The notes beneath the pieces were generated by a model. The model was not told where the DNA came from and ran no database searches. It saw only the letters and a list, made by a program, of their open reading frames with translations. Shown piece by piece: positions 11,801-20,733 of a stretch of DNA of 64,000 nt. The stretch is from Taxillus chinensis. Its lineage: Eukaryota; Streptophyta; Magnoliopsida; Santalales; Loranthaceae. Where the stretch lies: contig CM042086.1 in NCBI GenBank assembly GCA_023512835.1, positions 3,513,299 through 3,577,298 of the forward strand, written 5' to 3'. The position numbers were made by a program, and so were the translations under genes. Position 1 is the first letter of the stretch. The number at the start of each line of letters is the position of its first letter.

Positions 11801-12880
11801 CACCCAAAGTGCGGGGACGAGTGAAAATATCCTGGAAGTAATTCATCGCGCGAGTGCCTATCAAGGCAATATCCTCCACATAAGACCCGTCCTCCGGCTT
11901 AAGATGAAGCTTGGAAGTGCGGTTTCTGTCCCTCATGCAAGCATGGAAGAACGCAGAATTTCTGTCACCCTCCTTGAGCCATTTAACCCTGGATTTTTCC
12001 TTTAAGATGCCTTCCTCTATGCCAAGCAAATGAGAGTAAGCTTGCTGGGCATCCGCGAGGCTAGACAGAGGCGGCCGAACTATCAAGTCAGGCGCAGCTT
12101 CCAAACGAGTAACGAACGCTCGAGCTCAAGTAAAGAGTGTTGGCGCTGTTTTGCCCTATCCTTACTCCAAGGAATGAGCTTTTGTTTAACAAGAGACAGC
12201 TTCTGGTGAAAGATGCTCCAAGGGGAACCACCCAGTTCCGTGACCCATTGCCGCTTAATGATAGACGCACAATCAGGCTCCTGACCCCAATGTTTCTGAA
12301 ACCGGAAGGGACCACGTGGCCGAGTAGCAGCAGCCTCTTGAATCAAAAGAGGGCTATGATCGGAGAGGATGCGAGGCAAGTGAGTGAGCTGGCACTGAGG
12401 AAAAAATTGATGAGCAGCTGGATTTAAAAGGAGGCGATCCAGCCGAAGCCATATCCTGGCCCGCCCCTGCTGATTATTACACCAGGTGTAGGGGTCCCCC
12501 AGAAAACCGGCATCAATGAGGTGGAGATTCTCAATAAAATCGTTGAAGTCCTTGATAGCATTAGATTGTTTGTAGGAGCCCCCCTTCTTGTCAGTAAGTC
12601 TGGAGGTGATAGAGTTAAAATCGCCACCAAGGAGCCAAGGCTGAGTTCCTGCATTGAAAGAGGCTAAAGTGGACCAAAGGTTTTGGGCGTCAACAAGGCC
12701 TGGCATAAACGAAAGTATGATAGTAAGAGAAGGTAGAACCAGTGATTTCAGTGTGAACATGTTGTTTACCATAATCAAGAACATTTAACTGCACCCCTGC
12801 TTTCCAAAAAATCCAGATATGGGAGTTGAGGGGATTACCAGATCCAAACGTAGCAACCATTTTTGACCCATCCCAAACCC
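8890..12880 (-). pseudogene. LINE ORF2 remnant: APE endonuclease, RT, zinc-binding region, RNase H
   Basis: The endonuclease part (about 12,880-12,100) contains HIWIFWK, LLGGDFNSI, DPYTWCNNQQG.ARIW.RLDR and LSDHSPLL. A linker with KEKSRVKWLKEGDRNSAFFH (about 12,010-11,930) precedes the RT at about 11,700-10,400, which carries LIPKV, RPIGLCN..YKI..K.L..R, QAGFV.GR.I.EN, D..KAYD..EW, GLRQGDPLSP and the catalytic FADD at 10,939-10,950. The zinc-binding region (SLDHLL...LW) is at about 9,740-9,830, and RNase H (GIKLNRDGSS, EAEALAVLEGL, SHIHREGNRV) at 9,500-9,000. It would copy its RNA by target-primed reverse transcription. Frame changes near 12,100, 11,740, 10,400 and within RNase H make it non-functional. 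Confidence 0.85.
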
Positions 12881-12885
12881 ACCTG

Positions 12886-13134
12886 TTACGTCGCTACCCA
12901 CCTGCTGCGTCACATTATCGCCCACCTGCTAAGTCGACGCTTGCTTGCTTCCTCCAAAATTTTTGAACACTCTAATTTTTTTTCTAGCGTCGCCCTTGTC
13001 TAGGATCCCACTCTAACAAACTAGTATTAATATTTTGAAATTTTGGATAAGGATTTTCTTCAATTGAGATATCAACATTTTCTAGAATTGAAATTTCAAT
13101 ACTCTCCGAAATTGGAATGTCTACATTAATGGTT
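12886..13134. other. Spacer between LINE and TRIM array
   Basis: It contains three near-copies of CCCACCTGYTRMGTC between about 12,878 and 12,935, and a patch of imperfect ATTGAAATTTCAAT-like motifs at 13,050-13,115. Nothing coding. Confidence 0.45.
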
Positions 13135-13292
13135 GACCGGGGATTGGGCTTGGGCCCTGAACTAGACAATATTGTGCTACGGGGGACTTGGGCTATTACA
13201 ATGGTATCAAAGTTGAGGACTGGATCGGTGTGCCATAGTCCCACGGGGACGTGGGCCTCCTAAGGGGAGTGGATTATGGAGTTTGAGGACTT

Positions 13293-13471
13293 TGCAAATC
13301 CCACATCGGCTGGGGAGAAGAACGAAGCATGCTTCTTAAGAGGGTGTGGAAATCTCTCCTGACACGAGGCCTTTTGAGGTGCCTGTATGGCACTGCCAAG
13401 AATAAAACCAAGGATTGGGCTTGGGTCCTGAATCGGACAATATCGTGCTATGGGAGACTTGGGCTGTTACA
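13293..13471 (+). repeat. TRIM LTR copy A
   Basis: 179 bp, beginning TGCAAATCCCACATCGGC and ending GGGCTGTTACA. It is followed after two bases by the primer-binding site TGGTATCAGAGC at 13,474-13,485, the best-preserved of the array. Confidence 0.85.
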
Positions 13472-13564
13472 GATGGTATCAGAGCTGGAGATTGGGTTAG
13501 TGTGCCATAATCCCACGAAGACGTGAGCCTCCTAAGGGGGGTGGATTATGGAGTCTGAGGACTT

Positions 13565-13743
13565 TGCAAGTCCTACATCGGCTGAAGAGGAGAACGAAGC
13601 ATGCTTCTTAAGAGGGCGTGGAGACCTCTCCTAGCATAAGGCCTTTTGGGGTACCTGTATGGCAGTGCCAAGAACAAAACTGGGAATTGGGCTTGGGCCC
13701 TGAACCAGACAATATCGTGCTGTGAGAGACTTAAGCTGTTACA
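13565..13743 (+). repeat. TRIM LTR copy B
   Basis: 179 bp, starting 272 bp after copy A. The primer-binding site at 13,746-13,757 has one change (TGGTATCATAGC). Confidence 0.85.
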
Positions 13744-13837
13744 GATGGTATCATAGCCAGGGACCAGGTTGATGTGTCATAGTCCCAATGGGACATGGGC
13801 CTCTTAAGGTGGAGTGGATTCTAGAGTCTGAGGACTT

Positions 13838-14016
13838 TGCAAGTCCCACATCGGCTGGGGAGGAGAATGAAGTGTGCCTCTTAAGACAGCGTGAAGACCT
13901 CTCCTGGCACGAGTGCTTATAGGGTGACTATGTGACACTACCAAGAACAAAATCAGGGATTAGACTTGGGCTCTGAACTGGACAATATCATGTTAATGGG
14001 GACTTATGCTGTTACA
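13838..14016 (+). repeat. TRIM LTR copy C (last)
   Basis: 179 bp, starting 273 bp after copy B. It is the most diverged copy and is followed by TTGTATCACTAG, a poor remnant of the primer site. No further unit follows. Confidence 0.8.
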
Positions 14017-14932
14017 GTTGTATCACTAGTTAATTTTGAGAATCTAGCAAGGAAATATACACAAATTATACCTCTTTTGTGTTAAATAATCTCTTCTTTG
14101 AAAAATGTGTTATTACAGTTGACTTACCCATAATAATCTATAAATAAAATAAAAATTTAAATCAATAGTTAATTATTAAATATTTATATATACACAAAAG
14201 ATTTATTAATATATAGAGAAGACTCACCAATACAACTACTTAAATGTTGAGAATCCAAGCTAAGGTGTATTGGTGTAGGCTACAAATGAAGAACAACAAG
14301 TCTAACTCATAAGAATAAATTCACAAGCTTCACATATAAATAAATCTAACAAGTCAAAAATCTAATAAAAATCAATAAAAACTTTCATACATTGATATAT
14401 CGATACCAACAACTAGTTTGTAGTTATTAATTTATTGTTATTAAAGAATTGCCCATAAAATAAGTTATAAACCCCTAATTTTGAGTGTAAAACACAACCA
14501 CAATTTGGGAAAAATACATTGATACAATGATAGAGTTGGTTCAGATGTTCTTTTCATAACAAATTATAGCAAGGAATAGAGGATTTTACCTTTTTTTTTT
14601 TGTTAATTTTGGCCTTAGTCCTTAAATCTCTCTCACTCGATAAAAACAATAATAAAGGGTTAAGGGGTTGGCAATGCCGACCAAATTGACAGTGGGCTGG
14701 AAGTGGAGGCGTTGTGTTGCCATTAAAGAAGAGAGGGGAGGGCAGAGGGCTGGAGGCACTGCCGCGGGCATGGGTTACGTGTGGCTAGAGGACAATGCTA
14801 GTGTCTCTAACATCTTGAGGAGAGAGGGTTGGTCGATTGGGGGCCTGGCCGTTTGAGGGAGGGAGGACAAGTCGGACAACATTGATGCGTCTGTCATTTG
14901 TCGGTTTACATCTCTGTTTCCAAGGGGAGGGA
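14017..14932. other. AT-rich spacer, then a GC-rich segment split by the nested insertion
   Basis: 14,017-14,640 is AT-rich without gene signals. 14,640-14,932 is GC-rich and continues, after the nested elements, at 25,755-25,875. The two halves rejoin cleanly if the insert and one copy of GGGAGGGA are removed. I see no recognisable protein in the rejoined segment. Confidence 0.5.
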
Positions 14933-15492
14933 TAGGGGTGTAAAATGGATTGATCTGGTCCGGTCCGGTCTAGTCCGTGATGGAGTGGGCCTAAATAGGT
15001 GTCACGCCCGGATTTCCAACCCGAGGAAACCGGTACGTGACTCCCCTTTTACCCACACGGAGGGCAAAGGGGTTAGGATACAAATCAAGAATTTAACATT
15101 TTAAACATTCACAACACATTCAAGAAAAAATAAAGTCCATCAAAGCAGTCCACAAACCAAATCGGTCTTTATTACAAAGTCCTCTTTTCAATCCATCCCC
15201 ATTGGGGTTACATCGATTCCCATAAAAATAACATAAACAAGAAAGTAAATAAGGCCTTCCACCTTGGAGTCCCACCTAACGCCTGTAGGTTCCTGTAAAG
15301 AAAACAACATGGTAGGAGGGGTGAGCAACCACAGCTCGATAGGGATCATGTCTCCCCAACCCATCCCATGCACCTAACATCTACATGCCTTGTGTGCAGG
15401 TGCGTGTCGTGATACAATCATTCCACCAGGATGTAATTACAAGCTATAGCGACGAAATATAATCATACACAGTGGTACATAAACACTCCCGG

Positions 15493-15620
15493 GCTTCCAC
15501 GACCACCGGGTCCCAAGAACATCCCGGCTTCCACAACCACCGGGTTCCACAAAAACGGGTCCCGGCTTCCACAACCACTGGGTTCCACAAAACAGTCCCA
15601 GGCTTCCACGGCCATCGGGT
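15493..15620. repeat. Tandem repeat inside the LTR (about 35 bp x 4)
   Basis: Four units of 34-37 bp, each starting CTTCCAC..CCA.(C/T)GGGT. The other LTR has the corresponding block at about 24,175-24,303 with different small indels. This is the main source of length difference between the LTRs. Confidence 0.8.
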
Positions 15621-16220
15621 GTACAAGCAAACACGCAAGACATAAGGCCATACGGGCATAACATCAAACACTTAATATGCTTAGTCACACGGAAATAACG
15701 TCGAACACTTAGCATGCATATATTCACAGGCTTACAAACCCACCACACGGCTATTATTCCAAACACATAATATGCATAGCCTCACAGGCATTATTTCAAA
15801 CACGTTCGAGCATACACACAGGCATATTCATACAGGGCATATCCACACCGGCATTTTATCAAACACTTAACATGCACTAACCACCCAACCTCAAAAATCA
15901 CACCAAAACGCCATCAAGGCCAACATTCATATAGGAGGTCACACCTATATGAATTTACATATAAATAATATAACGAGATATAACTCATATTCCGCCCTAG
16001 GACCCTAGGACAGAGGAGGACTTAGGAAGAACGGAATCCCTACCTCAAGGAAAACGCAACAACACAAAGAACGGTCCGATCCCAAGCCGAACGCCGTCCT
16101 CCCCACGCGAGATGCTTCGGCGGAACCAAAGAACTCCCCTTCCTTCTCTCTAGCTCTCTCTCTACGACGGTTGCAGCGGCGGAAGAGAACCCTAAACCTA
16201 AAACAGAGGGCTTCTCCTCC

Positions 16221-16230
16221 TTATATAGAC
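16221..16230 (-). promoter_or_regulatory. TATA box of the 3' LTR
   Basis: On the minus strand it reads GTCTATATAA, at the position expected between U3 and R. The same sequence is in the 5' LTR at 24,913-24,922. Confidence 0.6.
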
Positions 16231-16388
16231 AACACAACATCAAAACGACGTAGTTTTGATCACACAAGTTAGCACCTTTCCGCACCCATATAGGCCAAAA
16301 TACTCGAATTTCAACATGGTCCTTTGGAGAAAGTTCCTTAGAATGTCAAAACCAAGGGAACCATGCAAAAATATGCCTGCACGCCAAT

Positions 16389-16600
16389 TTGCACGTGAAT
16401 TCCCCAATTCACGTGCAACTCCATATGAACTCCAAATGCTCTCAAACTTCACCCCTAGCCTCCTTGCATCATTTAGAAGACAATTACACTTGCACGTGAA
16501 TTGGACCCATATCACGTGCACCTCACATACATGTCCATTTGGCCTGAAACTTCGTGGTAGATAGAGGACATCATTCTAAGCATCTTTCCTTTTGCACGTG
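16389..16600 (-). promoter_or_regulatory. Cluster of five CACGTG (G-box/ABRE core) motifs in LTR U3
   Basis: CACGTG occurs at 16,392, 16,410, 16,493, 16,513 and 16,595. The first two lie in a perfect inverted repeat: TTGCACGTGAATT, four C, then its exact complement (16,389-16,418). The cluster sits about 160-380 bp upstream of the TATA box in element orientation. CACGTG is bound by plant bZIP and bHLH factors (ABA, light, stress), so such control of the element is a plausible inference. Confidence 0.65.
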
Positions 16601-16690
16601 AATTCATTGGAGTCCATTTACTAGGTCAAAATCTAGAAAAACTCTACTCAGGGAGGCAAAACCGACTAACTCAAGGTACGCGTCCTTACA

Positions 16691-16705
16691 TCCTCTCCCC
16701 CCTTA
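16691..16705 (-). other. Polypurine tract of the gypsy element
   Basis: The minus strand reads AAGGGGGGAGAGGA directly before the 3' LTR. This primes plus-strand DNA synthesis and fixes the orientation of the element. Confidence 0.85.
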
Positions 16706-16983
16706 AGACTTTTCGTCCTCGAAAAGAAATGACATACGAGGAAAACAACCACAAACTACCCATTTGCCACCCAGGAGCCACCACACCCAAGTGGGTCATA
16801 CACCACATATAAGACAACAAGACATAACAAAGTACCACCATAATCCATAACCACAATAATGCATATAACACATGTCCGCATATCACAAATACACATCTCA
16901 AAACACATCACAAATAAGAACATATGTCTTTAAAAGACAATACAAATACACCAAATCGTACACAACTAATACAAAACACATCA

Positions 16984-18812
16984 CTATCCCTTGGCCAACG
17001 GCCCACCTCCCACGCTTAAGATTGTTCGTCCTCGAACAAGTCCGGATGCTTGCTCACGCATCACGGACTCACGTTCCCATGTCTCCTCCTCAATGCCACG
17101 GTCTTGCCACAAGACGCGAACCAAAGGAATAGCACGACCACGCAAAAGCTTCTCTCGCCGATCGAGGATACGAATAGGGGCCTCAACGACGGACATGTCA
17201 TCCTCGATGTCCAACGTCCCCCAATCAATCACATGAGTGGGGTCGGGGTGATACTTTCGCAATCGGGACACATGAAACACGTTGTGCACTCGGCTCGGCC
17301 AGCGGTGGTAACGCTAACCGGTGGGCCACGGGCCCTACACGATCCAGGAATCTCAAAAGGACCAATAAACCGCGGAGATAGCTTGGAACCTCGCCCAAAC
17401 CGTCGATGACCACGTCGTGGAGAGACACGAAGGAACACATGATCACCAACGGGAAAACTCCAAAGGTCGCCGTCGCCGATCCGCATAAGATTTCTGCCGA
17501 CTCGAGCCGACAACAAACGCCGACGAATCAACTTGACCTTCACGGTAGCCTCTTGAACCAACTGCGGTCCCAAGAGAGCCGTCTCCCCCACCTCGGTCCA
17601 ACACAAAGGGGATCGACACGGCCGTCCATACAACGCCTCAAAAGGAGCCATCCCAATGGATGCCTGATAATCGTTGTTGTAGGCAAACTCCACCAAAGGA
17701 AGGTGAGTTGCCCACGAACCCCCAAAGTCTAACACACAGGCCCGTAACATGTCCTCCAAAGTCCGATTCGTCCTCTCTGTCCGGCCGTCGGTCTCGGGGT
17801 GAAAGGCCGTACTCAAGTGAAGCTTGGTTCCCATAGCCTCCTGCAAACCTGCCCAAAAACGGGAAGTGAACCTCGAATCCCGGTCCGAGACAACCGAGGA
17901 TGGTACGCCATGCGGCCTCACAATCTCGTTCATGTATAGCCGACTCAAGGTCCCAATAGAGTCCCGCTCGCGAACAGCCAGGAAATGGGCCGACTTTGTG
18001 AGTCGATCCACAATCACCCAAATCATATCCTTCCTCCCGGTTGTGGGTGGAAGACCGGTCACAAAATCCATCGCTATATGGTCCCACTTCCACTCCGCTA
18101 TGGGCAAGGGCAGTAACATGCCCGCCGGCCGCCGATGCTCGCCTTCACCTGCGTCGACACGTGAGGCACCGCGAAACAAAGGCCACCACATCGCGTTTCA
18201 TTCCAGGCCACCAAAAATGTGCCCGAAGCGCGTGATACATCTTCGTACCCCCTGGATGTGACAACTCTAGGCCGGTGAAACTCCCTCATCACCTCATCCC
18301 CGAGGGAAGAAGCCACGACCAACCGCCCCTGAAATGACAACTCATGCTCGGGACCCTCTCGTCCGGTCTCCAGGATAGCTCCCGCGGGCCTCAATACGGG
18401 CACGGAGAACCTCACACTCAATGTCACCCACCTTCGGGCGCCCGGTACATACTCAGGAACCACCACCAAAGGACTCGGGGATGTCCCACCATCACGAACA
18501 ACAAGTCCGCACCGCAACGTCGCCAACGGTCCATCGCCTTCCACTCTCTCACGGCCACCTCGGCCTTCCCTTTTTCCGCTCAATGCATCGCCCACAACAT
18601 TACCCTTGCCCGGGGTATAGGCAAGAGTAAAATCAAAAGTCTCGCAAATACTCCACCCATCTTCTTTGCCTCAAATTCAAGTCCTTCCGAGTAAAGATGT
18701 ACCGAAGGCTCTTGTGATCCGAGAACACCACAAACTTTTCCCCCAAGAGGTTATTGGCCAACTCTTCACCTCTGGGCGAAGATGACGACCGTAACTCAAG
18801 GTCATGAGTAGG
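16984..18812 (-). pseudogene. Gypsy pol 3' part: RNase H end, integrase, chromodomain
   Basis: From 18,812 downward the minus strand reads PTHDLEL, then FVVFSDHKSLRYI (end of RNase H), GDALS.K, MREFHRP (integrase zinc region), then the integrase core at 18,100-17,400: WDHIAMDFVTGLPP, VIVDRLTKSAHF, SVVSDRDSRFTSRFW, TAFHPETDGRTERTNRTLEDMLRAC and EFAYNN.YQASIGMAPFEALYGR; the D, D and E residues of the catalytic triad are visible. VFHVSRLRKY and a chromodomain-like tail (APIRILDRREKLLRG..., EETWERE) follow in another frame at 17,289-17,020. Frameshifts occur near 18,190, in the zinc region and near 17,300. Integrase would insert the DNA copy; the chromodomain targets chromatin. Confidence 0.9.
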
Positions 18813-19908
18813 ATAAGGTGCGACGGCACTCGGCGGGCTGGAGGGGGACGCTTTGGAGTGGTGGACGAGTGTTGCGGGGAGCCGTGCGGTGCGACCTCAT
18901 GTTTTGGGAGGAGTTCTTGCAACTCTTCCAAGATGAGTTCTTCCCGGAATCGGAGGAGGGGGGTCAAGAGGGAAGAATTTGGCGGAGCGAGGGGGGATCC
19001 AAGACGGTACCTGAATATGAGCGGGAGTTCGGGAGATTGAGTAGGTTTGCTCCTGAGGATGGGGACCAGGGGGGGGGGAAGGCCCACAAGTTCACCTTGG
19101 GTCTCAGGCCAGCCCTTAGGGAGAGGGTGGCGATTCTACGCTTGAGGACCTATCTGGCGTGAGGCCGGCCCGTACCAGAGAGGCCTGGATGATGGGAGGC
19201 GAGGCCCATCGGGGGCGCCGGTGCGAGTGGGCCTGATCGAGATGCAGGGTCCAAGAGGCTCAAGACGGAGGCTTTTGGGGATGGGAGTTGTGGGGTGGAG
19301 GGGGGTCTGCTGGGGGGGGGGGGGGGGGGGCCGCAGGGGGGGGGTCTCCCCGTGGAGATTTAGGATGCCTTGAGAAAGGAGTGTCCAAAGAGGGACCGGA
19401 AATGCCATGATGTGGACGAGAGGGCCATTCGGAGGGGGGGTTGGGGGGGGGCGAAAGGGGAGTTGGAGGCTGACATCCAGGCAAGGAGTGATGCCGGTTT
19501 CGTGCACCCCAAGAGAGACCGGCTCGTCGGTGGCCGGCTAGTCGGGATCGAATCGACCCGACCTCGGGGGAGGCTAGAGCGGCACAGACGTCGAGGCAAC
19601 CTGGGCGGAATAGATGTGTGGGGGGGGGGGGGGGAGGGAAGGGTTTTGTTAAAAAAAATTTATAAAGGAGTGGTGTTTTGGAGAGGTGAGGAGCAGAGGA
19701 AAGGGATGGGGTAGGCGCGGTGGGAGGGGGGGGGGGGGGGGGGTGGGGGGGCAAGTTAGGGCGGGGGGGGCGTGATCGAGGCGGGGTTTGTGAGGGGGGG
19801 GGGCAGTGGTGGGTTCAGGGAGGGGGGTGGGGGGGGGGGGTTTTGGGTTTGGGGGGGGGGAATGTTAGGACGAGGGTCTGTTTCTTTGGGAAGCCCTCGC
19901 AAGGGTGG

Positions 19909-19939
<31 letters not shown>

Positions 19940-20092
19940 AAAGGAAAGGAGGGGGGGGGGTTTAAATTAAGCAGGGAAGGAGGGCCACTCCGGACGCGAG
20001 GGGCAGACGTGTGGGGTGGGGCGGGCGGCGAGTGGAGCGGCACGGAATGGCTGGGGGTTGGTGGAGGGGGGGGTGGGGGGGGATTCGGGAGT

Positions 20093-20127
<35 letters not shown>

Positions 20128-20656
20128 GGGAATTTTGATTGGGGGGAAGGTGGGGCAGGGAACGGGGGGGCGGAGGGGGGGGGGGGGGGGAGGGGGGGCA
20201 TGGGGTGGATGTTGTTGGGGGGGGGAATTAAGAAAGAAGACGTGTGGGCGGGTGGGCGGTTATTTGGGGTGGGGGGCAAAGTGGGTTTTTTGGAGGGGGG
20301 GGGGGGGGGGGGGGGGGGTGGGGGTTTTGGGTAATGGGGGATAATTTTGTTTGTGGGGGGGGGGGGGGGGGGTGAAGGAGGGGGGGGGGGGTGGGTTGAG
20401 TATTTTTGAGGGGGGGGGGGGGGCCGGAGTTTTGTCCAGGGCTGCTTGGTGCGAGGGGAGTGGGGTGGTGGCGGGGGGGGGGGGGGGGGTGGGTTGGGTG
20501 GTGAAGGACAACGTGTGGGAGGCCCCGGGAGCCGTTGGGGTGGTGCGGGAGATTTGGTTTAAGGGGCGCAGGGGGGGCGCGGGGGGGCGGTCGTGCTGGT
20601 GGGAAGGGGGGCTGGGGATGGTTGCTTTGGGAGCTTGGGAGTCAGGTACGCGGAAG

Positions 20657-20733
<77 letters not shown>

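Larger units (their letters stand above)
7173..12885 (-). mobile_element. L1-type non-LTR retrotransposon (LINE), 5'-truncated
   Basis: On the minus strand the order is endonuclease, reverse transcriptase, zinc-binding region, RNase H, a long A-poor 3' region, and an A tail (poly-T at 7174-7183 on the plus strand) preceded by AATAAA. This is the order of plant L1-clade ORF2. ORF1 and the start of the endonuclease are missing: recognisable coding begins only about 12,880, so the copy is 5'-truncated, the usual LINE outcome. I could not find a convincing target duplication. Frameshifts break the reading frame several times. Confidence 0.85.
13135..14016 (+). mobile_element. Tandem TRIM retrotransposon array (partial LTR plus three LTRs)
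   Basis: The array repeats every 272-273 bp: LTR, primer-binding site, short internal region, next LTR. The three complete LTRs are each 179 bp (13,293-13,471; 13,565-13,743; 13,838-14,016) and a fourth, 3' part only, ends at 13,200. Each LTR opens TGCAA.TCC.ACATCGGCTG and closes ...GTTACA. Just after each of the first three ends comes TGGTATCA.AG(C), complementary to initiator Met-tRNA, the usual plant LTR-element primer site. Internal parts (about 80-95 bp) share GTG.CATA.TCCCA...GAC.TG.GCCTC.TAAGG. There is no gag or pol. This fits the TRIM class known from many angiosperms; LTR-LTR recombination would produce such a multimer. Confidence 0.85.
15000..16690 (-). repeat. 3' LTR of the gypsy element
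   Basis: 1,691 bp, TG...CA. Compared with the other LTR it differs by a few substitutions and small indels, mostly in the tandem-repeat part at 15,490-15,620; the section 16,256-16,564 has no difference I could find from 24,948-25,256. Such similarity implies recent insertion. In element orientation the order is U3 (16,690 down to about 16,230), TATA box, then R/U5. Confidence 0.92.

Noticed and set aside
13474..13485. tRNA gene
   Set aside because: The TGGTATCAGAGC sites (also near 23,670 and 61,470) are retrotransposon primer-binding sites of 12-13 bp, not tRNA genes.
16188..16203. Telomere-type repeat (CCCTAAACCTAAA)
   Set aside because: A single occurrence inside the LTR, repeated in the other LTR; not a telomeric array.
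16256..16564. 102-codon frame, repeated identically at 24,948-25,256
   Set aside because: It lies in the U3 part of both LTRs on the strand opposite to the element; identity reflects LTR similarity, not a conserved protein.
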